Part shown: in pieces, positions 1-6,423 of the stretch
How positions within the stretch are numbered: position 1 is the first letter of the stretch
Layout of the letters: every line of letters starts with the position of its first letter
Assembly: GCA_016937575.1 (NCBI GenBank)
Contig: JAFHKN010000002.1
Span: 620,001 to 684,000 of the forward strand
Direction: 5' to 3'
DNA from: Roseomonas aeriglobus
GTDB lineage: Bacteria; Pseudomonadota; Alphaproteobacteria; Sphingomonadales; Sphingomonadaceae
DNA: 64,000 nt
Notes under the pieces: generated by a model
What the model saw: the letters and a program-made list of their open reading frames with translations, nothing else
The model's database searches: none
What the model was told of the DNA's origin: nothing
Made by a program: the position numbers and the translations under genes

Positions 1-1064
1 TACTTCCTGTCGCCCTCGCCGTCGCCGCGCTGCTGGCGGTCGCGGCATGGCAACTCGTGGCGGCCCTGAGCCGCGATGATGTCGCTGCCGCGGCGGATCG
101 CGAGGGTGTGGTCGAGATATGGTCGACGACAGATCTCGACCGGGTGAAGGACCTGCTCGCAGACTTCCGCCGCCTGCACCCCCGCATCAAGGTCGTCTAT
201 TCGGACGTGCATGGTAGCGACCTGCAGACTGACTTCCTCCGCGCCGCGCGTGGCGGCGGCGGTACCGCCGATCTGCTGTGGAGTTCCGCTATGGACCTGC
301 AGATCAAGCTGGTGAACGACGGTCATGCGGCCACGTATCGCTCGCCCGAAGCGGCTAATTTACCCGATTGGGCGAAGTGGAAGGACCAAGCCTGGGGCAT
401 CACCGCCGAGCCGATAGTGATTGTCTACAACAAGCGGTTGATCGCGCGCGATCAGGTGCCGACGAGCCATATCGGCTTGCGCAAATTCCTGGAAAGCGGC
501 CCGGCCGACGGGCGCCGGGCGGTCGCGACCTACGATATCAGCCGATCAGCCGTGGGGTATTTGTACCTTTCGCAGGACGAGCAGGCCTCGAGCGACGTGT
601 GGCGGCTGGTCCGCGCGATGGGCCGCGACCGGCTCAAACTCTACACGTCTGCGGAGGACATCCTGCGTGACGTCTCGGCCGGCAGCGCGGCGATCGGCTA
701 CAACATCGTCGGTTCCTATGCGCTCGACGAAATGTCGAGGCACGCGGATCTCGGCGTCATCATGCCGCAGGACTATACGTTGGTGATGTCGCGGATCGCC
801 ATGATCCCGAACCGCGCGCGGCACCCGGCGGCGGCGCGGCTGTTTCTCGATTTCCTGCTTTCGAGAAGCGGACAGCGCCGGCTGGCTGAACACCACATTA
901 CGCCAGCGCGAAGCGACGTGATCATTCCCGCGCAGCTGCAGACGCCTGCGGTGCCGCTACGCGCGATCCGCGTCGGGCCGGCGCTGCTCGTAACGAACGA
1001 CAGACTGACTCGCTCGCATTTCCTGGCGCTGTGGCGACAATCACTATCACCCAGCACGTTGTGA
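1..1064 (+). CDS. ABC transporter extracellular solute-binding protein (5' truncated by window edge)
   Basis: Periplasmic substrate-binding protein of the type that serves Fe(III) or other small-solute ABC importers. The frame is open to the left edge, where a hydrophobic Ala/Leu/Val stretch reads as the core of a signal peptide, so the true start lies outside the window; the GTG at 57 is internal. The mature part begins VVEIWSTTD and has the two-lobed family pattern: an early beta strand, a WSSAMDLQ segment, then a hinge-like stretch around AEPIVIVYNK. It ends with a helix-rich lobe containing SGQRRLAEHHI. No permease or ATPase gene is visible; they may lie upstream. Substrate is not determinable here. 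Confidence 0.75.
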   Translation, partial: LPVALAVAALLAVAAWQLVAALSRDDVAAAADREGVVEIWSTTDLDRVKDLLADFRRLHPRIKVVYSDVHGSDLQTDFLRAARGGGGTADLLWSSAMDLQIKLVNDGHAATYRSPEAANLPDWAKWKDQAWGITAEPIVIVYNKRLIARDQVPTSHIGLRKFLESGPADGRRAVATYDISRSAVGYLYLSQDEQASSDVWRLVRAMGRDRLKLYTSAEDILRDVSAGSAAIGYNIVGSYALDEMSRHADLGVIMPQDYTLVMSRIAMIPNRARHPAAARLFLDFLLSRSGQRRLAEHHITPARSDVIIPAQLQTPAVPLRAIRVGPALLVTNDRLTRSHFLALWRQSLSPSTL

Positions 1065-1284
1065 CGCGCACCGGCAGTGACTGCCTATCCACAGCAGACT
1101 TGGTGTCGGCGGCTCTGTGCTCAGACATCAAAGCGATCGCAACCCTGCTAAATTTCAGCTGTATGAACAAAAATTTCCCAATGATTTGAGTGCCCATTTG
1201 GGTGGTGCACGGGGCACCATTTCCGGTCGAAACCGGGGCACACCATCGCTTGCGCGCCCCCGTGCCGCCCGCTAATCCCGCGCC

Positions 1285-1677
1285 ATGGGCATCAACCTCA
1301 ATCCCTTCACCTGGTGGAACGGCGCCACCATCGGCACCTGGTTCGGACTGCGCGGCAAGTCCGCGGTCGGCGAGGATGCGCTTGGCAACGTCTATTACGA
1401 GGGTGGGCGCGACACCGCGGGTAATCCGCGGCGCTGGGTGATCTATTCGGGATCGAACGATGCCAGCCGCATCTCGCCCGAATGGTTCGGGTGGTTGCAC
1501 CACCAGATCGACGACGTGCCCGATCGCGCGCTGCCGCCGGCGAAGCCGTGGGTGAAGCCCGCAGTGCCAAACCTGACCGGCACGCCGCTTGCCTATCGCC
1601 CGGCCGGCGCGCTGGAGAAGGGCGGCAGGCGGGCGTCGGCGACCGGCGATTATGAGGCATGGACGCCCGACGCATGA
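1285..1677 (+). CDS. NADH:ubiquinone oxidoreductase subunit NDUFA12 family protein
   Basis: A 130-residue homologue of the mitochondrial complex I accessory subunit NDUFA12 (B17.2), a family widespread in Alphaproteobacteria. Recognisable features are the WWNGATIGTWF start, the DALGNVYYE and PRRWVIYSG strands, and SPEWFGWLHHQIDDVP, followed by a Pro-rich tail. It is expected to sit on the cytoplasmic arm of complex I; bacterial copies are usually unlinked to nuo, as here. The stop overlaps the ATG of the next gene (ATGA), so the two are probably translationally coupled. The 220 bp upstream contain no other gene that I can see. Confidence 0.9.
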   Translation: MGINLNPFTWWNGATIGTWFGLRGKSAVGEDALGNVYYEGGRDTAGNPRRWVIYSGSNDASRISPEWFGWLHHQIDDVPDRALPPAKPWVKPAVPNLTGTPLAYRPAGALEKGGRRASATGDYEAWTPDA

Positions 1678-2363
1678 CGCGTGCGCGCTGGCTGGGCGTG
1701 AGCGCGATCGTGCTCGCGGGCGGCGCCGGCGCGTGGTTGGGCGGTGAAGGCCTGATCGCCGCCGTCCGGGGCACCGCGGCACCGACCGCCGCGACCGGGA
1801 GTGCGCCGACGCGCTCGGCCGCGCCCCAGCCCGCTGTCTCCGCTGCCCGGAGCCAGCCCAAGGCAAACCCGGTGCCCAAAGCGACCGCGGCCGGTGAAAC
1901 CCCGATGGCCGAGCGTGTTGCGATCGTCGGCTTCCTCAACAAGCGCAACGGCCAGGCGCGCGACCTGGTGATGAAGCCGGGGCAGGCGTACCGCGTGGGC
2001 GGCGCGATCATCCGTCTGCGTGCGTGCGAACAGACGGCGCCGTGGGAAGAGGATCAGCTGACCGGCGCCTTCCTGCAACTCGATGTCGAGGGAACCGATC
2101 GGCGCTGGCGCCGCGCCTTTTCGGGGTGGGTGTTCAAGGAGCGCCCGGCGCTCAATGTCGTGCAGAGCCCGCTCTACGATGTCTGGCCCAAGAGCTGCAC
2201 GATGCGGTTCCCGACCGCGGGGGCGGACACGGTGTCGCTGTCGGCGGGGGGTGCCCCTGCGAGCAGGGCATCGAACGCGCGGAAATCGCCATCGACCGAC
2301 GGCACGCCGTCCAGCAACCCGCCGACCGACGTGCCAAGCGCCGAGCCCAGCAACACGTTGTAA
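1674..2363 (+). CDS. DUF2155 domain-containing exported protein with antisense-overlapping tail
   Basis: Protein of 229 residues with an N-terminal membrane or signal segment (about residues 7-28), an Ala/Pro/Thr linker and a DUF2155 domain (about 80-185) containing RVGGAIIRLRACE, a Trp-rich FSGWVFKE strand and YDVWPKSC. The family often neighbours NDUFA12 in sphingomonads; its role is unknown. The ATG at 1674 overlaps the previous stop and is preferred to 1659. The last 60 or so residues are low-complexity Ser/Pro/Ala and are read from DNA that is antisense to the end of aat, suggesting loss of an earlier stop codon. Both cysteines (CE and KSC) could form a disulfide. Confidence 0.8.
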   Translation: MTRARWLGVSAIVLAGGAGAWLGGEGLIAAVRGTAAPTAATGSAPTRSAAPQPAVSAARSQPKANPVPKATAAGETPMAERVAIVGFLNKRNGQARDLVMKPGQAYRVGGAIIRLRACEQTAPWEEDQLTGAFLQLDVEGTDRRWRRAFSGWVFKERPALNVVQSPLYDVWPKSCTMRFPTAGADTVSLSAGGAPASRASNARKSPSTDGTPSSNPPTDVPSAEPSNTL

Positions 2364-2926
2364 CCGGCGCGCGGCACCTCGATCGCGCCGAGCGAGGCGA
2401 GGTGCGGGGTCTGGAACTGGCAGTCCAGCAGGTCGAACCCGCCGCAGCGTAAGCGGGCAACCAGGGCGGCCAGCGCGACCTTCGACGCATCCCGCGCGCG
2501 GCTGACCATGCTTTCGCCAAAGAAGGCGCGGCCCAGCGCCAGGCCATATAGGCCGCCCGCCAGCCGGTCGCCGTCCCACACCTCGACCGAATGGGCGAAA
2601 CCGCGGTGGTGGAGGGTAACGAAGACACGCTCGATCGCGCGATTTATCCAGGTTTCGGGCCGATCGTCGGCCGCTTCGGCGCACAGGGCGATAACCGCCT
2701 CGAACGCGGTGTCGGCGGTCACGCGGAACCGGTCGCATGCGATCGTCCGACGCAGGCGGCGGGACAGGTGGAAGCCATCCAGCGGCAGGACGGCGCGAAG
2801 CTTCGGCTCGACCCAATAGACGCCCTCGTCGTCGCGCGCGTCGGACATGGGGAACACGCCCATGGCATAGGCGCGCAACAGCAGGTCGGGATCGATGCTC
2901 TCGACCGGGCCGGTCGGACGCGTCAT
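2174..2926 (-). CDS. aat: Leucyl/phenylalanyl-tRNA--protein transferase
   Basis: N-end-rule enzyme that adds Leu or Phe from aminoacyl-tRNA to proteins with N-terminal Arg or Lys, marking them for ClpS/ClpAP. Length (250 aa) is normal. Family motifs are LLRAYAMGVFPM near the N-terminus, VYWVEPKLRAVLPL, TWINRAIERVFVTLHHRGFAHSVE (read in two blocks), GGLYGLALGRAFFGESMVSR and FDLLDCQFQTPHLASLGA. The 3' end runs antisense into the tail of the DUF2155 gene by 190 bp. A single-gene transcription unit is likely; the neighbouring lipoprotein upstream ends in its own terminator. Confidence 0.95.
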   Translation of the reverse strand: MTRPTGPVESIDPDLLLRAYAMGVFPMSDARDDEGVYWVEPKLRAVLPLDGFHLSRRLRRTIACDRFRVTADTAFEAVIALCAEAADDRPETWINRAIERVFVTLHHRGFAHSVEVWDGDRLAGGLYGLALGRAFFGESMVSRARDASKVALAALVARLRCGGFDLLDCQFQTPHLASLGAIEVPRAGYNVLLGSALGTSVGGLLDGVPSVDGDFRAFDALLAGAPPADSDTVSAPAVGNRIVQLLGQTS

Positions 2927-2952
2927 CGCCGTGCGATCCGCCGCACAGCAAA

Positions 2953-2982
2953 AAGGGACCGGCGGTCGCCCGCCGGCCCCTT
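2953..2982 (-). terminator. Rho-independent terminator of the small lipoprotein gene
   Basis: A GC-rich inverted repeat (AAGGG-CCGGCGG / CCGCCGG-CCCTT) lies 24 bp downstream of the lipoprotein stop and is followed on the minus strand by a run of five T residues. It also insulates aat from upstream transcription. Confidence 0.75.
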
Positions 2983-3005
2983 CCGCAAATCCATCTCGAT
3001 CAGCG

Positions 3006-3392
3006 TTACGCCTTGCAGGTCAGGGCCGGCTTGCCCGGAGCGGTGTACTTGATCGATTCCGGCGTCCCCTCGACGGTGTAACCGCCACCGACGAACGGCT
3101 GGCCGGCTTCCGGCGCCGTCAGCTGGGTCGGCGTGCCGGTCTTCTCGGTGCGCAGGTTGGCCAGCTTGCGGCCCTGGAAGAAGTCGACGTAGATCAGGCC
3201 GTTGCCCGGCTGGCAGCGGAAGGTGACTGCCTTTTCGATCGACGGCGGCAGCTCGACGGCAGCGGCGTTCTTCAGCTGCTCGGCCATCGGGTCGGCGGCG
3301 CGGGTGTCGACCACTTCCGGCTGCTTGTCGCCACAGGCGGTGAGGGTCAGCAGCGCGAGCGCCGCGGCGGAGGCGAGGATGCGATTGTTCAT
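3006..3392 (-). CDS. Small lipoprotein of unknown function
   Basis: A 128-residue protein starting MNNRILASAAALALL with a signal sequence ending in a lipobox (LTAC, Cys 20). An upstream in-frame start at 3467 would add 25 residues before the signal peptide and is disfavoured. The mature part has two further cysteines (FRCQPGN and ALTCKA at the very end) that could pair, and an FFQGRKLANLR segment. It resembles the small membrane-bound lysozyme-inhibitor-like (MliC) lipoproteins in size and Cys placement, but I cannot assign that family with certainty. A terminator follows immediately. Confidence 0.7.
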   Translation of the reverse strand: MNNRILASAAALALLTLTACGDKQPEVVDTRAADPMAEQLKNAAAVELPPSIEKAVTFRCQPGNGLIYVDFFQGRKLANLRTEKTGTPTQLTAPEAGQPFVGGGYTVEGTPESIKYTAPGKPALTCKA

Positions 3393-3488
3393 AACGAGTC
3401 GCGACTTCGCGCATGCAACATGGTGCGTCAAGGCGCGCGGGCGCCCTTTTTCGACCGTTCGCCGCATCTGCCGCTGGCCGCGGCGCCG

Positions 3489-4823
3489 TCATTCGTGGAA
3501 CTCGTCCATGTCAGGAATACGCCCGAAGGCGATCTTGGTGCCGACGCGGTCGATCCGTCCGCCCGTCATCGGCCCGACCGATACGGCGTGACGACCGAAT
3601 TTCTCGTTGATCCGGTCCATCGCCCGGCTGAGGCTGAGCGTGCGTGTACCGCGCGCCAGCGGGTCGTCGGGATCGAGCGCGCCGAACAGCGACCCTTGCT
3701 CGCCGTCGACCGCGGCGATTTCCGCCAGCGTCACCCCGATCATCCGCAGTCGAAACCCGCCTGGCCGCGTCCGCCCGACGTCGGCAAGCCGCGGGAAGAT
3801 CGCGTCAAGCGCGCCGAGCACCGCGAAACTGTCCTGCGTGGCGGACAGCTTGATCGAGGTGCGCCAGTTGGACTTGTCGTCCTCGAACTTACCGTGAAGC
3901 ACGAGCAGGCGCGCGACATAGCCCTTGCGACGCAACCGGCTGGCGCATTTGAGCGCCAGGCGCCGGGCGGTCAGCCGCGACGGCTCCAGCGCGCGCTTGG
4001 AGGGTGACAGAACGTGGCTGTGCCCGATCGTACGATTCTGCGTCGCCTTCTCGGGCAGGTCGACGCCGTGGAGCAGATACCACAAGCGGTCGCCGTTCAC
4101 GCCGCCCCAGGCCGTTCCCGCGTCGCGCGGGCGACGCGCGCAGAGCTGGCGGATGTCGTTGATCCCGTCGCGCGCCAACCGCCGCTCCATCTTCGCGCCG
4201 ATGCCCGAAATGTCGCGCAGCGGCGTGTCGTAGAGGCGCTGTGGCAGCTCATGCCCCTCCAGCACGACCAGGCCGTCGGGCTTCTGCATGTCGGACGCGA
4301 GCTTCGCCAGCAGGCGATTCGGCGCGATGCCGACCGACGACGTCAGACATTCCCCGATATTGGCGAGGATGCCCGCCTTGACCCGCCGTGCGAGCGCGAC
4401 GGCGCTGTCGCGGTCGTTCTCGTTGTCGAGCAGGCGGCAGGCGACCTCGTCGATCGAGCACACCTTCGTCACGGGGATGTGACGCCAGATTTCCGCGACG
4501 ATGGCGTCGTGGAACTCGACATAGCGTTCGTGGCGCGCCGGTGTGATCAACAGGTCGGGGCAGCGGCGCTTGGCTTCCCAGACGGGGGTGCCGGTCGAGA
4601 TGCCGTAACGCTTCGCCTGGACCGACGCGGCGATGGCGACGGTCGTGTCACTGTCGACGGGCGCGACGATGACGGGTTTGCCGCGCAAGGCGGGATCGAG
4701 TTGCTGTTCGACGCTGGCGAAATAGCTGTTCAGGTCGAGGAACAGCCAGCGCAGTGGGCGCGGGGGCAGCGCCAGGACCGCGGGCTGAGGTGACGGGTCG
4801 GCGCAGCGAGTCGCGGGCGGCAT
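3489..4823 (-). CDS. Y-family DNA polymerase (DinB/Pol IV-like), SOS-controlled
   Basis: Error-prone translesion DNA polymerase of 444 residues. The palm begins WLFLDLNSYFASVEQQ (about 27-42) with the first catalytic Asp; the second metal-site acids are in SIDEVACRL (about 143-151), so unlike ImuB the active site looks intact. Helix-hairpin-helix fingers follow (LRDISGIGAKMERRL), then a little-finger domain. The SIDEVACRL sequence differs from the usual SIDEAYLD of DinB, so this is a divergent subgroup. A LexA-type box lies six bases upstream of the ATG, which argues for DNA-damage induction. No imuA or dnaE2 is adjacent. The C-terminal 60 residues (RTLSLSRAMDRINEKFG) match the tail seen in UmuC-like relatives. 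Confidence 0.88.
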   Translation of the reverse strand: MPPATRCADPSPQPAVLALPPRPLRWLFLDLNSYFASVEQQLDPALRGKPVIVAPVDSDTTVAIAASVQAKRYGISTGTPVWEAKRRCPDLLITPARHERYVEFHDAIVAEIWRHIPVTKVCSIDEVACRLLDNENDRDSAVALARRVKAGILANIGECLTSSVGIAPNRLLAKLASDMQKPDGLVVLEGHELPQRLYDTPLRDISGIGAKMERRLARDGINDIRQLCARRPRDAGTAWGGVNGDRLWYLLHGVDLPEKATQNRTIGHSHVLSPSKRALEPSRLTARRLALKCASRLRRKGYVARLLVLHGKFEDDKSNWRTSIKLSATQDSFAVLGALDAIFPRLADVGRTRPGGFRLRMIGVTLAEIAAVDGEQGSLFGALDPDDPLARGTRTLSLSRAMDRINEKFGRHAVSVGPMTGGRIDRVGTKIAFGRIPDMDEFHE

Positions 4824-4828
4824 GGGCA

Positions 4829-4843
4829 GAACATTAGCGGAAC
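4829..4843 (-). promoter_or_regulatory. LexA (SOS) box
   Basis: On the minus strand the sequence reads GTTC, seven bases (CGCTAAT), GTTC: an exact match to the alphaproteobacterial LexA operator GTTC-N7-GTTC. It ends six bases before the polymerase start codon, so bound LexA would block transcription start or early elongation. The match is seen directly; regulation is inferred. Confidence 0.75.
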
Positions 4844-4883
4844 GTGGGCGGCTGGGGGAGTCGGTGTGTCGACCCTCTCGATC

Positions 4884-4976
4884 GTCATCCCCGCGAAGGC
4901 GGGGATAAATTCTGGCTGACCGCTGTGAGACCCATCACCATCAGCGACTATTGATCCCCGCCTTCGCGGGGATGAC
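4884..4976. repeat. Inverted pair of REP-like palindromes
   Basis: Two copies of a short palindrome (ATCCCCGCGAAGGCGGGGAT) face each other about 45 bp apart. The same unit recurs near 45999. The 323-bp gap between the polymerase gene and rplA holds this pair, a bidirectional terminator and a set of small GC hairpins next to the rplA stop, but no gene that I can see. Confidence 0.8.
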
Positions 4977-5009
4977 GTTAAACGGGCGGGGCGGGTGCCG
5001 ACACAATAG

Positions 5010-5046
5010 AAAACGGGCCGGAAGGTCGCCCCTCCGGCCCGTTTTT
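5010..5046. terminator. Bidirectional Rho-independent terminator
   Basis: Perfect inverted repeat AAAACGGGCCGGA / TCCGGCCCGTTTT with T-runs on both strands, about 100 bp downstream of rplA. It probably ends the rplK-rplA transcript; nothing convergent needs it on the other strand. Confidence 0.8.
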
Positions 5047-5146
5047 CTATCTTCAGCGGCGGGAGCGAAGTGAATTCGCTCCCTCGTCGGTCGGGCTTTG
5101 CCCGCCGGCCGCGCGTTCGGTTGCGCTTGCGCGCACCGCGTCGGCG

Positions 5147-5839
5147 TTACGCCGACGCTACCTCCGCGACATCCACCTTCACGCCCGGGCCCATCGACGA
5201 GCTCAGCGCGACCTTGCGCAGATACTTGCCCTTGGCGCCCGACGGCTTGGCCTTCACCACCGCGTCTACCAGCGCGTCGAAGTTCGCGCGCAGGTCCTCT
5301 GCCGGGAAGCTCGCCTTGCCCAGGCCGGCGTGGATGATGCCCGCCTTTTCGACGCGATATTCGATCTGGCCGCCCTTGGCCGCCTTGACGGCTTCGGCGA
5401 CGTTCATCGTGACGGTGCCCAGCTTCGGGTTCGGCATCAGGCCCTTCGGACCGAGAACCTTACCGAGACGACCGACGACGCCCATCATGTCCGGGGTCGC
5501 GATGCAGCGATCGAAGTCGATGGTGCCGCCCTGGACGGTTTCCATCAGGTCTTCGGCACCGACGACGTCGGCCCCTGCGGCGCGGGCTTCGTCAGCCTTC
5601 GCACCCTTGGCGAACACGCCGACGCGCACGGTCTTGCCGGTGCCCTTGGGCAGCGTGACGACGCCGCGGACCATCTGGTCGGCGTGGCGCGGATCGACGC
5701 CCAGGTTCAGCGCGACTTCGATCGTCTCGTCGAACTTGGCGGTGGCATTGGACTTCACGATGCCGATGGCTTCGTCGACGCCGTGGAGCTTCTCCGCGTC
5801 GACGGTCCAGGCCTTCTGCTTCTTGCTCAGCTTGGCCAT
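5147..5839 (-). CDS. rplA: 50S ribosomal protein L1
   Basis: Ribosomal L1-stalk protein, 230 residues, which binds 23S rRNA and, in many bacteria, represses its own operon. Diagnostic stretches are the Lys-rich start [36 protein letters not shown] (read in two parts), [16 protein letters not shown], and [20 protein letters not shown]. The start lies four bases after the rplK stop. The stop codon sits inside a small palindrome (GTCGGCGTTACGCCGAC). Confidence 0.97.
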   Translation of the reverse strand: MAKLSKKQKAWTVDAEKLHGVDEAIGIVKSNATAKFDETIEVALNLGVDPRHADQMVRGVVTLPKGTGKTVRVGVFAKGAKADEARAAGADVVGAEDLMETVQGGTIDFDRCIATPDMMGVVGRLGKVLGPKGLMPNPKLGTVTMNVAEAVKAAKGGQIEYRVEKAGIIHAGLGKASFPAEDLRANFDALVDAVVKAKPSGAKGKYLRKVALSSSMGPGVKVDVAEVASA

Positions 5840-5843
5840 GATC

Positions 5844-6275
5844 TTAGCCCTCCACCACTTCGAGGCCCATCGCGCGGGCCGAACCTTCGATGATCTTCGT
5901 CGCCGCTTCGATGTCGTTGGCGTTCAGATCCTTCATCTTGGCTTCCGCGATCTCAGCGAGCTGCGAGCGCTTGATCTTGCCGGCGACGACCTTGCCCGGC
6001 TCCTTCGAGCCCGACTTCAGGTTCAGCGCCTTCTTGATGAGGAAGGTGGCCGGCGGCGTCTTCGTTTCGAACGAGAACGAACGGTCGGCATAGACGGTGA
6101 TGACGGTGGGCAGCGGCGAGCCCTTTTCCATGTCGCCCGTCGCGGCGTTGAACGCCTTGCAGAACTCCATGATGTTGACGCCGCGCTGACCCAGCGCCGG
6201 GCCGATCGGCGGCGACGGGTTGGCAGCGCCGGCGGGCACCTGCAGCTTGATATAGCCGGTAATCTTCTTGGCCAT
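5844..6275 (-). CDS. rplK: 50S ribosomal protein L11
   Basis: GTPase-centre protein of the large subunit, 143 residues. It has the N-terminal [20 protein letters not shown], the [14 protein letters not shown] loop and the C-terminal rRNA-binding domain with [21 protein letters not shown] strong Shine-Dalgarno (GAGGAGG) lies seven bases upstream. Unusually, secE-nusG are not directly upstream and rplJ-rplL do not follow rplA. Confidence 0.97.
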   Translation of the reverse strand: MAKKITGYIKLQVPAGAANPSPPIGPALGQRGVNIMEFCKAFNAATGDMEKGSPLPTVITVYADRSFSFETKTPPATFLIKKALNLKSGSKEPGKVVAGKIKRSQLAEIAEAKMKDLNANDIEAATKIIEGSARAMGLEVVEG

Positions 6276-6423
6276 GATGGCCTCCTCACTCTTTTGCTGG
6301 GCACAGCGTTACGGCAGCGCCCGGTTCAAGTTTAGCGGTCGTGACGGGCATGGCCGAAGCCAGCGCCCTCCCGCAGATTTTCCATCGATACCGGTGGAAG
6401 CCGGCGCCGTTAGCGGAAAAACC

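Noticed and set aside
5070..6335. 421-residue plus-strand open frame across rplA-rplK
   Set aside because: It is antisense to two universally conserved ribosomal protein genes and has no recognisable domain.
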